Part shown: piece after piece, positions 36,819 to 44,878 of the stretch
Layout: the number at the start of each line of letters is the position of its first letter
Position numbering within the stretch: position 1 is the stretch's first letter
Origin: Nonomuraea guangzhouensis
GTDB lineage: Bacteria; Actinomycetota; Actinomycetes; Streptosporangiales; Streptosporangiaceae
Assembly: GCF_019396345.1 (NCBI RefSeq)
Contig: NZ_JAHKRM010000002.1
Span: forward strand, 539,831-603,830
Length of the DNA stretch: 64,000 nucleotides
Direction of reading: 5' to 3'
The notes under the pieces: generated by a model
Seen by the model: only the letters and a program-made list of their open reading frames with translations
What the model was told of the DNA's origin: nothing
The model's database searches: none
Made by a program: the position numbers and the translations under genes

Positions 36819-37826
36819 ATGACGAACATCTCGACGCTCGCCCGGGGTGGCGGCCAGTCCGCCACCCCGCGCCGGCCGAACTCTCACCGCCCGGCCCGGT
36901 CCGGCGGGCTGCCCGCCTGGTCGGTGCCGTACGTGCTGCTGATCCCCGGGCTGCTGGTGATCGGGGCGCTGCTGCTCTACCCGCTGTTCCAGGTCGGGGT
37001 CATCGCCTTCCAGAAGGTGGGCCTGGTCCAGATCAGCGGCAAGAAGCCGGCCACCTGGGTGGGCTGGGACAACTTCACCCGCATCTTCGCCAACGACATC
37101 TTCTGGTCCTCGCTCCGCAACACGCTCGTCTTCGCCGTCGTCGCGGTGTCGCTGACACTGATCGTCGGAACGGCCGTGGGCACCCTGCTCAACAAGCTCG
37201 GCCGGAAGATGTCCACGTTCGTGGTGGTCGGCATCATGTTCGCGTGGGCCGTGCCTCCGGTGGCGCAGGGCATCATCTGGAGATGGCTGTTCGACGCCGA
37301 GGCGGGCATCGTCAACTGGGCGCTGAACGCGCTGCCCGACTGGCTGTCGAACCTGGTCTTCGGCCGGGCCGACTGGACCGGCGAGCCCTGGCTCAACGAC
37401 GCGTGGTCCATCTACATGGTGCTGATCATCTGCGTTGTCTGGGCGAGCTTCCCGTTCGTGGCCGTCTCGGTGCTGGCGGGGCTCAAGGGCATCCCGGCGG
37501 AGCTGTACGAGGCCGCACGGGTGGACGGATCGTCGGCCTGGCGGACGTTCAGGAAGATCACCTTCCCGCTGCTCAAGCCGGTCTTCGCGGTGCTGACCGT
37601 CCTGTCGATCATCTGGGACTTCAAGGTCTTCGCCCAGCTCTACGTGCTCATGGGCGGACCGTCGAACCGTGAGGCGTTCAACCTGTCCATCTACTCCTAC
37701 GCCGAGGCGTTCCGCCCGCCGCCCAAGATGGGGTCCGGCGCCGCGATCGCCCTGGTGCTGACCGTGATCCTGCTGGTCGTCACCGCGGTGTACGTCAGGC
37801 AGCTCGTCAAGCAGGAGGAGATGTGA
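36819..37826 (+). CDS. Sugar ABC transporter permease 1 (DasB-like)
   Basis: MalF-type MetI permease of 335 residues with a Ser/Arg-rich cytoplasmic N-terminus, six predicted helices and the EAA loop ELYEAARVDGSSAWRTFRKITFP. It starts 4 bp after the binding-protein stop and overlaps the next gene by 4 nt. Confidence 0.92.
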   Translation: MTNISTLARGGGQSATPRRPNSHRPARSGGLPAWSVPYVLLIPGLLVIGALLLYPLFQVGVIAFQKVGLVQISGKKPATWVGWDNFTRIFANDIFWSSLRNTLVFAVVAVSLTLIVGTAVGTLLNKLGRKMSTFVVVGIMFAWAVPPVAQGIIWRWLFDAEAGIVNWALNALPDWLSNLVFGRADWTGEPWLNDAWSIYMVLIICVVWASFPFVAVSVLAGLKGIPAELYEAARVDGSSAWRTFRKITFPLLKPVFAVLTVLSIIWDFKVFAQLYVLMGGPSNREAFNLSIYSYAEAFRPPPKMGSGAAIALVLTVILLVVTAVYVRQLVKQEEM

Positions 37827-38674
37827 CTCCGCTCGCGCGCAAGCGGCTCGGCAAGATCGCGCTGAACGCGGCCGGGCTGCTGGTGTTCCTGTTCGCGATC
37901 TTCCCGGTGTACTGGATGGCCTCGACCGCGTTCAAGGCCAACGACCAGATCTTCACCACCGACTTCATCCCGTTCCCCACCCATTTCACCTTCGAGCACG
38001 TCGACCGGGTGCTGAACGAGGGGGTGGCCGGGCACTCGATCTGGCTCTACATGCGTAACAGCGCGATCGTGGCGCTCGGCACGGTGCTCATCGGGGCGGT
38101 GTTCTCGCTGCTCGCGGCGACCGCGGTGGCCCGCTTCAGGTTCAAGGGGCGCAACACGTTCCTGATCCTGCTGCTCATCGTGCAGATGATCCCCTCCGAG
38201 GCGCTGCTCATCCCGCTGTTCCTGAGCGTCAAGCGGCTCGGCCTGTACGACCAGCTCGCCGGGCTGATCGTGGTGAACGTGGGTCTCACGCTGCCGTTCG
38301 GCATCTGGATGCTGCGTACGTTCGTCGCCGCCGTGCCCAAGTCGCTGGAGGAGGCGGCCTGGATCGACGGCGCGGGACGGATGACCACGTTCTGGAAGGT
38401 GCTCTTCCCCCTGGTCGCGCCCGGTCTGGTGGCCACCAGCATCTTCTCGTTCATCACCGCGTGGAACGAGCTGATCTTCGCGCTGGTCCTGATGAGCGGC
38501 TCGGACGGCTACACGATGCCCGTCGCCCTGCAGTACTTCTTCGGGCAGAAGGGCACCGACTGGGGCGCCATCATGGCCAGCTCCACGATGATGACCATCC
38601 CGGTCGTCGTCTTCTTCCTGCTGGTTCAGCGCCGCATGGTCTCCGGCCTGGTGGCCGGGGCCGTGAAGGGCTGA
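37823..38674 (+). CDS. Sugar ABC transporter permease 2 (DasC-like)
   Basis: MalG-type permease of 283 residues; the GTG start overlaps the preceding stop as GTGA. The EAA loop is SLEEAAWIDGAGRMTTFWKVLFP. With the preceding permease it forms the pore and docks a shared ATPase. A 74-bp gap separates it from the hexosaminidase gene, leaving room for weak internal control. Confidence 0.92.
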   Translation: MTPLARKRLGKIALNAAGLLVFLFAIFPVYWMASTAFKANDQIFTTDFIPFPTHFTFEHVDRVLNEGVAGHSIWLYMRNSAIVALGTVLIGAVFSLLAATAVARFRFKGRNTFLILLLIVQMIPSEALLIPLFLSVKRLGLYDQLAGLIVVNVGLTLPFGIWMLRTFVAAVPKSLEEAAWIDGAGRMTTFWKVLFPLVAPGLVATSIFSFITAWNELIFALVLMSGSDGYTMPVALQYFFGQKGTDWGAIMASSTMMTIPVVVFFLLVQRRMVSGLVAGAVKG

Positions 38675-38748
38675 CGAACACGGATCTCGTACGGCGCGCG
38701 CAGGCGCGTGCCGTCCTGACCGTGCCCAACTTTCTGTGATGAGGAGCC

Positions 38749-40188
38749 ATGAGTCAGAGTGATCGGGGGCTGCGCCGCCTCGCGGCCGGCACGCTGCTCG
38801 TCGCCTTCCAGGGCACCACCGCGCCCGACTGGGTGCTGCGCGAGCTCGAGAACGGCCTGGGAGGTGTCACCCTCTTCGGCTTCAACGTCGCGGAACCTGA
38901 CCGGTTGCGGTCGCTGACCGCCTCGCTCCGCGCGGCCGCCGAGCCGGTGATCTCGCTGGACGAGGAGGGTGGCGACGTCACCCGTCTGGCCTACCACGTC
39001 GGCAGCCCGTACCCGGGCAACGCGGCGCTGGGCGCGGTGGACGACGCCGAGCTGACGCACCGGGTCTACCGGGCGATCGGCTCAGAGCTGGCCGCCTGCG
39101 GCATCAACCTGGACATGGCGCCCGACGCCGACGTCAACACCGAGGCCGACAACCCGGTCATCGGCACCAGGTCGTTCGGCGACGATCCCGCGCTGGTGGC
39201 CCGGCACACGGTGGCCGCCGTTCAGGGCCTGCAGTCGGTGAACGTGGCCGCCTGCGTCAAGCACTTCCCCGGCCACGGCGCCACCCGGGTCGACTCGCAC
39301 CTGGCCATCCCCGTCGTGGACGTCACGCTCGACGTGCTGCGCGCTCGCGAGCTGGCGCCGTTCCGGGCGGCGATCGGCGCGGGGACCAAGTCGATCATGA
39401 CCGCGCACGTGTCGGTGCCCGCCCTGACCGGCAGCACACCGGCCACGCTGTCGGCCGCCGCGCTGACCGAGCTGCTCAGGGGCGAGCTCAGGTACGACGG
39501 CGCGGTCATCACCGACGCGATGGACATGCACGCGATCACCAAGAGCGTCGGGCTGGCCGGTGGCGCCGTCCTGTCGCTGGCCGCGGGCTCGGACCTGCTC
39601 TGCCTCGGGCCGCTGCCCACCCACGACGACGTGCGGCACATCATCGACGAGATCGTCGCCGCCGTACGGGATGGGCGGCTGCCCGCGGCCCGGCTGGAGG
39701 AGGCGGCGGCCAGGCTGGCGGCGCTGCGCGCGTGGTTCGGCTCGGCCGCCACGCCCTCGGCCGAGCAGAACGGGGTCGGCCTGCACGCCGCCAGGCGCGC
39801 GGTGCGGCTCACGGGCGTGCCGGAGCCGCTGGTCGAGCCGCTGGTGATCGAGGTGGACACGCCGCCGACGATCGCCGTCGGCGACGTGCCCTGGGGCGTG
39901 GGACCGTGGCTGCCCCAGGCCGAGATCATCCGGGTGAAGCCCGCGGACGCGGACGTGCCGGTGCTGCTGGCCAAGGCCACGGACCGGTCGCTGGTCGTGG
40001 TGGTCAAGGACGCGCACCGCAACGAGCCCAGCCGCGAGCTGGTCTCGGCCCTGGTGGCGGCCCGGCCCGACGCGACGGTGATCGAGATGGGACTGCCGAT
40101 CTGGCGGCCGGACAGCGTCGCCTACATCGCGACGTACGGCGCGGCCCGGGCGAACGCCCAGGCGGCCATAGAGCTGCTCACGGCTTGA
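38749..40188 (+). CDS. Glycoside hydrolase family 3 beta-N-acetylhexosaminidase (NagZ/DasD-like)
   Basis: A 479-residue cytoplasmic enzyme with no signal peptide. The GH3 hallmarks are KHFPGHGATRVDSH, which in NagZ-type enzymes supplies the acid/base His-Asp pair, and VITDAMDMHAI with the nucleophile Asp. It should release GlcNAc from imported disaccharides or muropeptide fragments. ATG follows GAGGAG. It sits last in the DasABC-like operon, the position of dasD in Streptomyces. Confidence 0.88.
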   Translation: MSQSDRGLRRLAAGTLLVAFQGTTAPDWVLRELENGLGGVTLFGFNVAEPDRLRSLTASLRAAAEPVISLDEEGGDVTRLAYHVGSPYPGNAALGAVDDAELTHRVYRAIGSELAACGINLDMAPDADVNTEADNPVIGTRSFGDDPALVARHTVAAVQGLQSVNVAACVKHFPGHGATRVDSHLAIPVVDVTLDVLRARELAPFRAAIGAGTKSIMTAHVSVPALTGSTPATLSAAALTELLRGELRYDGAVITDAMDMHAITKSVGLAGGAVLSLAAGSDLLCLGPLPTHDDVRHIIDEIVAAVRDGRLPAARLEEAAARLAALRAWFGSAATPSAEQNGVGLHAARRAVRLTGVPEPLVEPLVIEVDTPPTIAVGDVPWGVGPWLPQAEIIRVKPADADVPVLLAKATDRSLVVVVKDAHRNEPSRELVSALVAARPDATVIEMGLPIWRPDSVAYIATYGAARANAQAAIELLTA

Positions 40189-40234
40189 GCTGAACGGGTC
40201 GCGGGCTCACGGTTTGAGTCGCTCACGACTTGAG
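40176..40234. repeat. Three 14-bp direct repeats spanning two convergent stop codons
   Basis: GCTCACGGCTTGAG (40176-40189), GCTCACGGTTTGAG (40205-40218) and GCTCACGACTTGAG (40221-40234). The first covers the stop of the hexosaminidase gene, the third the stop of the convergent ROK gene. Local slippage is the simplest origin. Confidence 0.6.
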
Positions 40235-41404
40235 GAGTGCCTCGCGGGCCTGGTCCAGGGCCGCGAGGACGGCGCCGCGCAGCACCGGGTTCTTGTCCGT
40301 GATCGTGGTGGTGACGACCTGGGGCCGGACCGGGCAGATGCGGGCCACGGCCTCCTCCACCCGGGTGGTGAGCGCGCTGCCGCCGGCCTGGCCCACCTCG
40401 CCCGCCAGCACGACCAGCCCCGGGTCCAGGATCACGCAGACCGCGGCCACGCCGAGCGCGAGCCGGTGCGCGATCTCGTCGAGCAGCGGCTCGCCCTCGG
40501 CTCCGGCCGCCACGGCGAGCTTCACGCACTGCCCGGCGCTCTCGGCCGCGAACCCGTAGCCCCTCGCGAGCTCGCACACGGCCTCGGCGCTGACGAGCGA
40601 CTGCAGACCGCCCGCGAGCGAGGGCAGCCGGCCCGGCTCATTGCGGATGTCCTCGGGCAGTGGCACGCCGGGCACCGGCAGGTAGCCGATCTCACCCGCG
40701 CTGCCCGCACGGCCCCGGTGCAGCTTGCCGCCGAGCATCACCGCGAGACCGAGGCCGCGGCTGGACCACAGCAGCACGAAGTCGTCGAGTCCCTGGGCGG
40801 CGCCGTCGGCACGCTCGGCGATCGCGGCCAGGTTGACGTCGTTCTCGATCGTCACCTCGCGCTTGAGGTCACCGGCCAGCGCCTCGTGGATGCCCTCGTG
40901 CCAGCCGGGCAGGTCGAAGGAGAAGCGCACGTCGCCGCTGCGCGGATCGACCACGCCGGGGGTGCCGATGACCACGCCGCGCAGCCGGCCGATGCTGATC
41001 TTGGCGCTGCGGCAGGCCTTCATGATGGCGCCGTGCACCACCGAGACCGGGTCGTCGAGGTCGGTGGGATCGACCGTCACCTCGGCGATCGTCTGGCCGT
41101 GGATGTCGGCGACGGCCGCGGAGATCAGCTCGGGCCCCACCTCGAGCCCGGCCACGTACGCGCTGGAGGGGATCACGGAGTAGAGCGCCGCGTTGGGGCC
41201 GCGCCCGCCGGCCTGCGTGCCGACGACCTCGACCAGCCCGCGCTCCTCCAGCCTGGACAGCGTCTGGGAGGCGGTGACCTTGGACAACCCGGTCCGATCG
41301 CCGATCTGTCCCCGGGTCATCGGGCCGGTGGCCAGCAACAACTCCAACGCCGCCCGGTCGTTGATCTCCCTGAGCAGTCTGGGCACACCAGGGCGTCGCT
41401 CCAC
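40223..41404 (-). CDS. ROK family transcriptional repressor 2
   Basis: A 393-residue paralogue of the first ROK repressor. The same helix-turn-helix layout (LLATGPMTRGQIGDRTGLSKVTASQTLSRL) and sugar-binding domain (GTPGVVDP, IENDVNLAAIAE) are present, and the zinc Cys cluster is again missing after GEIGYLPVPG. GTG 41404 is chosen because it aligns with the paralogue's start and follows GGTGGGA; TTG 41422 is also possible. It converges on the importer operon, so the two paralogues bracket it. Confidence 0.87.
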   Translation of the reverse strand: MERRPGVPRLLREINDRAALELLLATGPMTRGQIGDRTGLSKVTASQTLSRLEERGLVEVVGTQAGGRGPNAALYSVIPSSAYVAGLEVGPELISAAVADIHGQTIAEVTVDPTDLDDPVSVVHGAIMKACRSAKISIGRLRGVVIGTPGVVDPRSGDVRFSFDLPGWHEGIHEALAGDLKREVTIENDVNLAAIAERADGAAQGLDDFVLLWSSRGLGLAVMLGGKLHRGRAGSAGEIGYLPVPGVPLPEDIRNEPGRLPSLAGGLQSLVSAEAVCELARGYGFAAESAGQCVKLAVAAGAEGEPLLDEIAHRLALGVAAVCVILDPGLVVLAGEVGQAGGSALTTRVEEAVARICPVRPQVVTTTITDKNPVLRGAVLAALDQAREALLKS

Positions 41405-41614
41405 GCTGAATCCCACCGTCAAATCGAAAAGGTTGTTGGAAGTTTAGCGCCCTGGACCTTGCTTATCACCGCAGGTGAACCCGAGGATGCCTCATGATCA
41501 CCACCGGTCGAGCGGCGCGATCACGTACTGAATCGGTAAAGGACTGTCGGCGGTGTCCGCGCAGGCCCGCGCCCGGATGACCTGCTCATTCTGACGACCG
41601 TGCGCATAACCACT

Positions 41615-41637
41615 GTTGACCAGGAGGGATAATCAAC
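41615..41637. promoter_or_regulatory. Inverted repeat before the Rrf2 gene
   Basis: GTTGA and TCAAC flank a 13-nt centre that contains AGGAGGG, ending 3 nt before the start codon. An autoregulatory site that also covers the ribosome binding site is possible. The arms are short, so this is weak evidence. Confidence 0.3.
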
Positions 41638-41640
41638 TAC

Positions 41641-42090
41641 ATGCGCCTTTCCGCTCGTGTCGACTACGCCCTCCGTGCTGCCGCCGAACTCGCCGCGGCC
41701 GGCGCCGGCCCGACCACCGTGGGCGAGCTCGCCAAAGAGCAGGACATGCCCCCCAAATACCTTGAGAACATTCTGCTGCAGATGCGCCGCGCCGGTCTCG
41801 TCCGTGGTCAGCGCGGTCCGGAAGGCGGCTACGTCCTGGCCAGGTCCGCCGCCGAGATCTCGCTCGCCGACGTCATCAGGGCAGTGGACGGTCCCCTGGC
41901 GAACGTCCGCGGCGAGCGTCCCGAGCACGTCGGCTACCGGGGCCCGGCGGAGTCGCTGCAGCAGGTGTGGATCGCCCTGCGGGCCACCGAACGCGCCATC
42001 CTCGAGGAGGTCACGCTGGACCAGGTGGCCAGCGGCGCGCTCCCCGACCGCGTCCGCCAGCTCGCCGCCGACCCCGCCGCCTGGGACTGA
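41641..42090 (+). CDS. Rrf2 family transcriptional regulator without cysteines
   Basis: A 149-residue regulator with the Rrf2 winged helix-turn-helix (MRLSARVDYALRAAAELA, then LAKEQDMPPKYLENILLQMRRAGLVRGQRGPEGGYVLAR) and a dimerisation helix. IscR, NsrR and RsrR hold an iron-sulfur cluster on cysteines; this protein has none, so it cannot sense through a cysteine-ligated cluster. It belongs with CymR-like members that respond to protein partners or small molecules. No target gene is evident nearby. Confidence 0.88.
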   Translation: MRLSARVDYALRAAAELAAAGAGPTTVGELAKEQDMPPKYLENILLQMRRAGLVRGQRGPEGGYVLARSAAEISLADVIRAVDGPLANVRGERPEHVGYRGPAESLQQVWIALRATERAILEEVTLDQVASGALPDRVRQLAADPAAWD

Positions 42091-42312
42091 CCGGCCAGCC
42101 GCCCGCGTGGCCACCACCTGCGGCTGACCGGCCACACGACCGCGTAGCCACCACCTGGCGCTGACCGACGCGCGACACGCCGCGCATGGCCGCGCCTGCG
42201 ATTGACCGGCGCCCGACACACCCGCGCGGCCGACGTCTGGCGCCGACCGACGTGCGACGCGCCAACGTGGCCGACGCCTGTGATTGACCGGCGCCCGCGA
42301 TGGCCGGCGCCG
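42087..42312. repeat. Degenerate 37-41-bp tandem repeat array between Rrf2 gene and nei
   Basis: Units start at 42087, 42124, 42161, 42202, 42243 and 42284 (the last partial), beginning CTGACCG, TTGACCG or CCGACCG. The first two are 37 bp and near-identical; the next three are 41 bp. Units 3 and 5, and 4 and 6, pair best, giving an 82-bp higher-order period. The first unit includes the Rrf2 stop codon. The array fills almost the whole gap and resembles the one after recX in style. Confidence 0.7.
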
Positions 42313-42317
42313 GTTCC

Positions 42318-42323
42318 TAGACT
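42318..42323 (+). promoter_or_regulatory. -10 box for probable leaderless nei transcript
   Basis: TAGACT is followed by exactly six bases (GGGGGC) and then the A of the nei ATG, the spacing at which transcription would begin on the start codon. No Shine-Dalgarno of normal spacing is needed. No clear -35 is seen. Confidence 0.5.
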
Positions 42324-42329
42324 GGGGGC

Positions 42330-43109
42330 ATGCCCGAAGGAGATGCCGTCTACCGTACGGCCGCGCGGCTCCGGGGCGCCCTCGACGGCCGGGTCCTGAC
42401 CCGTTCGGACTTCCGCGTGCCCCGGCACGCCACGGCCGACCTCAGCGGCCGGACAGTCCTGGCGAGCCTGTCACGCGGCAAGCACCTGCTCACCCGTGTC
42501 GAGGGCGGCCTGACCGTGCACACGCACCTGCGGATGGACGGGAGCTGGCGGGTGCTGCCCGCGGGCCGTCGCACCGCCCCCGGCGACCAGGTGCGGCTGG
42601 TGCTGGCCAACGAACAGTGGCAGGCGGTGGGTGTGCGGCTGGGGGTGGTGGACCTGCTGAAGACCGCCGACGAGGACCGGGTCGTGGGGCACCTGGGGCC
42701 CGACCTGCTCGGCGACGACTGGGATCCGGACGAGGCGGTGCGCCGCCTGCGCGCGGCGCCGGACCGGGCGATCGGGGAGGCGCTGCTCGATCAGCGCAAT
42801 CTGGCGGGGCTCGGCACCATCTATCGCGCCGAGACACTCTTCCTGCGCGGCATCTGGCCATGGCGGAAGGTCGGCGACATCGAGGACCTGGACGGGCTCG
42901 TCAGGCTCGCCCAGCGGCTCCTGACAGCGAACAAGACGCACGCCGCCACAGTGACCACGGGCGACCGCCGTCCGGGCGGCCAGACGTGGGTGTACGGCAG
43001 GGCAGGGCGCCCCTGCCGCCGATGCGGGACGCGCATCAGTCGCGGGGAGATGGGAGCACAGCCACAGGAACGACTCGTCCTGTGGTGTGGTGACTGCCAA
43101 CCGCGTTAG
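42330..43109 (+). CDS. nei: Fpg/Nei family DNA glycosylase/AP lyase (endonuclease VIII-type)
   Basis: Base-excision repair enzyme of 259 residues. The catalytic Pro2-Glu3 dyad is in place (MPEGDAVYR), with conserved Lys51 in SRGKHLLT, the helix-two-turn-helix ([19 protein letters not shown]) and a C-terminal zinc finger with four cysteines (CRRCG and CGDC). It removes oxidised bases and nicks the abasic site. Its stop overlaps the convergent clgR stop by 4 nt. Confidence 0.93.
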   Translation: MPEGDAVYRTAARLRGALDGRVLTRSDFRVPRHATADLSGRTVLASLSRGKHLLTRVEGGLTVHTHLRMDGSWRVLPAGRRTAPGDQVRLVLANEQWQAVGVRLGVVDLLKTADEDRVVGHLGPDLLGDDWDPDEAVRRLRAAPDRAIGEALLDQRNLAGLGTIYRAETLFLRGIWPWRKVGDIEDLDGLVRLAQRLLTANKTHAATVTTGDRRPGGQTWVYGRAGRPCRRCGTRISRGEMGAQPQERLVLWCGDCQPR

Positions 43110-43462
43110 GCGGCCACCATGTCCTTGACTTCGGGGAACACGGAGTCGGAGATCGACCCGGGCACCGTCTCGGCAAGGGGGATGCGCTCGTGCTCCGGCG
43201 CGTCGGCAAGCACAGGAGTGGCCTGGAGCTCCGCCAGCGCGAACTGGTCGGACACCTCACGCAACACCTGCGACAGGGGAACCCCGAGGGCGCCGCAGAT
43301 GGACGCCAGCAGCTCCGATGACGCCTCCTTCTGACCACGCTCGACCTCGGACAAGTAGCCGAGCGAGACACGCGCCAGCGTGGACACCTCGCGAAGAGTG
43401 CGTCCCTGCCGCACCCTCAACCGCCTCAGCACGTCGCCGAGCAGCTGACGCAGCAGAATCAT
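43106..43462 (-). CDS. clgR: ClgR, Clp-gene transcriptional activator
   Basis: XRE-type regulator of 118 residues. The N-terminus [27 protein letters not shown] and [21 protein letters not shown] match the actinobacterial ClgR/PopR family, which activates clp protease and other stress genes. The C-terminus ends VAA, the type of tail by which ClpP degrades ClgR. ATG 43462 is chosen because GGGAGGGAG lies at ideal distance and family homology begins there. The frame stays open to GTG 43735, but the extension has poorer GC bias and consists partly of 15-bp repeats. It ends the ftsK-to-clgR run of genes. Confidence 0.88.
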   Translation of the reverse strand: MILLRQLLGDVLRRLRVRQGRTLREVSTLARVSLGYLSEVERGQKEASSELLASICGALGVPLSQVLREVSDQFALAELQATPVLADAPEHERIPLAETVPGSISDSVFPEVKDMVAA

Positions 43463-43811
43463 CTGTCGCTCCCTCCCCGGCGTGGATGGCTTCACCACCA
43501 CGCCCCGCGCGGTCGGATCGTGCCGTCCGTTCTTCTTCTTCGGCTCGTACATGCTCCTCGCCGTCATCATCGGGCGTCTCCGCCCCTGCCCCGCCGCTCT
43601 GCCTTCATTGCGCAACGGCTCCTTTCGCGAAGACTCAGCTCGCGAAAGCTCGTTACGTGAAGGTTCGTCACGTGACTCGTTAGGCCCGCCTGCCGGGCGC
43701 TCGGTGCTTGCAGATGGCTCACGGACCTCACTCACAGCTCCACCGTACCCGTATCCACCGACACCGCGTCAGACCGTGCATCGGATGTTCGCTCGGGACG
43801 TAACACGGTAA
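43463..43811. other. Leader/promoter region of clgR with 15-bp repeats
   Basis: A 349-bp gap on the minus strand between cinA and clgR. It holds the 15-bp repeat array listed separately, a short hairpin-forming inverted repeat (GCCCG/CGGGC, 43684-43698) and GTTCGCTCGGGACGTAAC (43787-43804). The last resembles a ClgR site (CGC-N5-GCG) with mismatch. It probably contains an autoregulated clgR promoter and a long leader. Confidence 0.4.
43601..43675. repeat. Five tandem 15-bp units upstream of clgR
   Basis: Units start at 43601, 43616, 43631, 43646 and 43661. The last four end in TCGCGA, TCGCGA, TACGTGA and TCACGTGA, which are palindromic or nearly so. The period is a multiple of three and would read as five-residue SRxEx repeats on the minus strand. 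Either a repeated protein-binding site or a degenerate coding extension is possible. Confidence 0.55.
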
Positions 43812-44303
43812 TCACCCGGTATGTTCCCCATTGTTCCCCTTCAGCACACTTGCCAGTAGATCGATAGCCTCGTCCACCGTCTCTACCCTGATACGTTCGC
43901 GAGACCCCTCAAGTCTCAACGGTCTCTGCCAAATTTGATCTCCCGGTCCGCTGACGGCCACATGCACGGTGCCGACGGGCTTTCCGTCCTGCGGCTCCGG
44001 CCCGGCCACACCGGTCACCGCCAGGCCGTATGTCGCCTCGCAGAGCCGCGCGACCCCCGCCGCCATCGCCGCCGCCACCTCCGGGTGCACGGCCCCTTCG
44101 CGCCGCAGCAACTCCTCCGGCACGGCCAGCAACCGGTGCTTCAAATCGGTGGCGTAGGAGATGACCCCGCCCCTGAACGACTGGGAAGCCCCTGAGACCG
44201 AGGTGAACGTCGCCCCGATGAGCCCCCCGGTCAACGACTCGGCCACGGCGAGCGTGGCGGCCCGCCGTACGAGCAAGGAGAGAACCTCCGCCGCCCCAAC
44301 CAT
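43812..44303 (-). CDS. cinA: CinA C-terminal domain protein (PncC-type NMN amidohydrolase)
   Basis: A 163-residue stand-alone CinA domain; the N-terminal MoCF-like half of full CinA is absent. Conserved stretches are VAESLTGGLIGATFTSVSGASQSFRGGVISYATDLK and VTGVAGPEPQDGKPVGTVHVAV. PncC enzymes deamidate nicotinamide mononucleotide in NAD recycling. ATG 44303 lies two codons inside a GTG (44309) that overlaps the pgsA stop; either could be used. It is translationally coupled to pgsA. Confidence 0.9.
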   Translation of the reverse strand: MVGAAEVLSLLVRRAATLAVAESLTGGLIGATFTSVSGASQSFRGGVISYATDLKHRLLAVPEELLRREGAVHPEVAAAMAAGVARLCEATYGLAVTGVAGPEPQDGKPVGTVHVAVSGPGDQIWQRPLRLEGSRERIRVETVDEAIDLLASVLKGNNGEHTG

Positions 44304-44305
44304 GA

Positions 44306-44878
44306 TCACTCCCCGCGCGCCCGCCTGGCCACCCGCCGTAGCTTGATCGCCCGCACCACGTAGTCGACGCCCGTGGCCACCGTCACGACCAGGGCCGCGC
44401 CCATCACCACCCAGCGGACCGGGTCGAAGTCGCCGGGCAGGATGTAGAGCACGATGGCCGCGATCTGCAGCACGGTCTTGACCTTGCCGCCATAGCTGGC
44501 CGGGATGACCGCGTGCCTGAGCAGCACGAACCGCAGCGCCGTGATGCCCAGCTCGCGGCCCACGATGGTGCCCGTCACCCACCACGGCAGCTCGCCGAGG
44601 ATCGACAGGGACACCAGCGCCGCGCCGGTCAGCGCCTTGTCGGCGATCGGATCGGCGATCTTCCCGAAATCGGTGATCAGCCCGTAGCGCCTGGCCAGCT
44701 CGCCGTCCAGATGATCGGTGAGCGAGGCCACGCCGAACACCGCCAGCGCACCCAGGCGCCAGCCCATGCCGGGCAGGAAGAGGCAGACGACGAAGAAGGG
44801 GACGAGCACCAACCGCAGCACCGTGAGGACGTTGGCGATGTTCCACGGGCTCACCACGCGGCGCTCGTCCTTGGTCAT
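44306..44878 (-). CDS. pgsA: CDP-diacylglycerol-glycerol-3-phosphate 3-phosphatidyltransferase
   Basis: Membrane enzyme of 190 residues making phosphatidylglycerol phosphate or a related anionic phospholipid. The CDP-alcohol phosphotransferase motif D-x2-D-G-x2-A-R-x8-G-x3-D-x3-D is complete in [26 protein letters not shown]. About five hydrophobic helices flank it and the C-terminus is basic. It overlaps rimO by 4 nt. In actinobacteria the same motif also marks phosphatidylinositol phosphate synthase, but the rimO-pgsA-cinA-clgR context is that of pgsA. Confidence 0.92.
   Translation of the reverse strand: MTKDERRVVSPWNIANVLTVLRLVLVPFFVVCLFLPGMGWRLGALAVFGVASLTDHLDGELARRYGLITDFGKIADPIADKALTGAALVSLSILGELPWWVTGTIVGRELGITALRFVLLRHAVIPASYGGKVKTVLQIAAIVLYILPGDFDPVRWVVMGAALVVTVATGVDYVVRAIKLRRVARRARGE

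Noticed and set aside
42087..42312. Small coding gene in the gap before nei
   Set aside because: All frames there are made of the repeat units and none has a credible start.
43787..43804. Definite ClgR binding site
   Set aside because: GTTCGC is present but the second half is ACG instead of GCG with altered spacing; kept only as a remark in the clgR leader entry.
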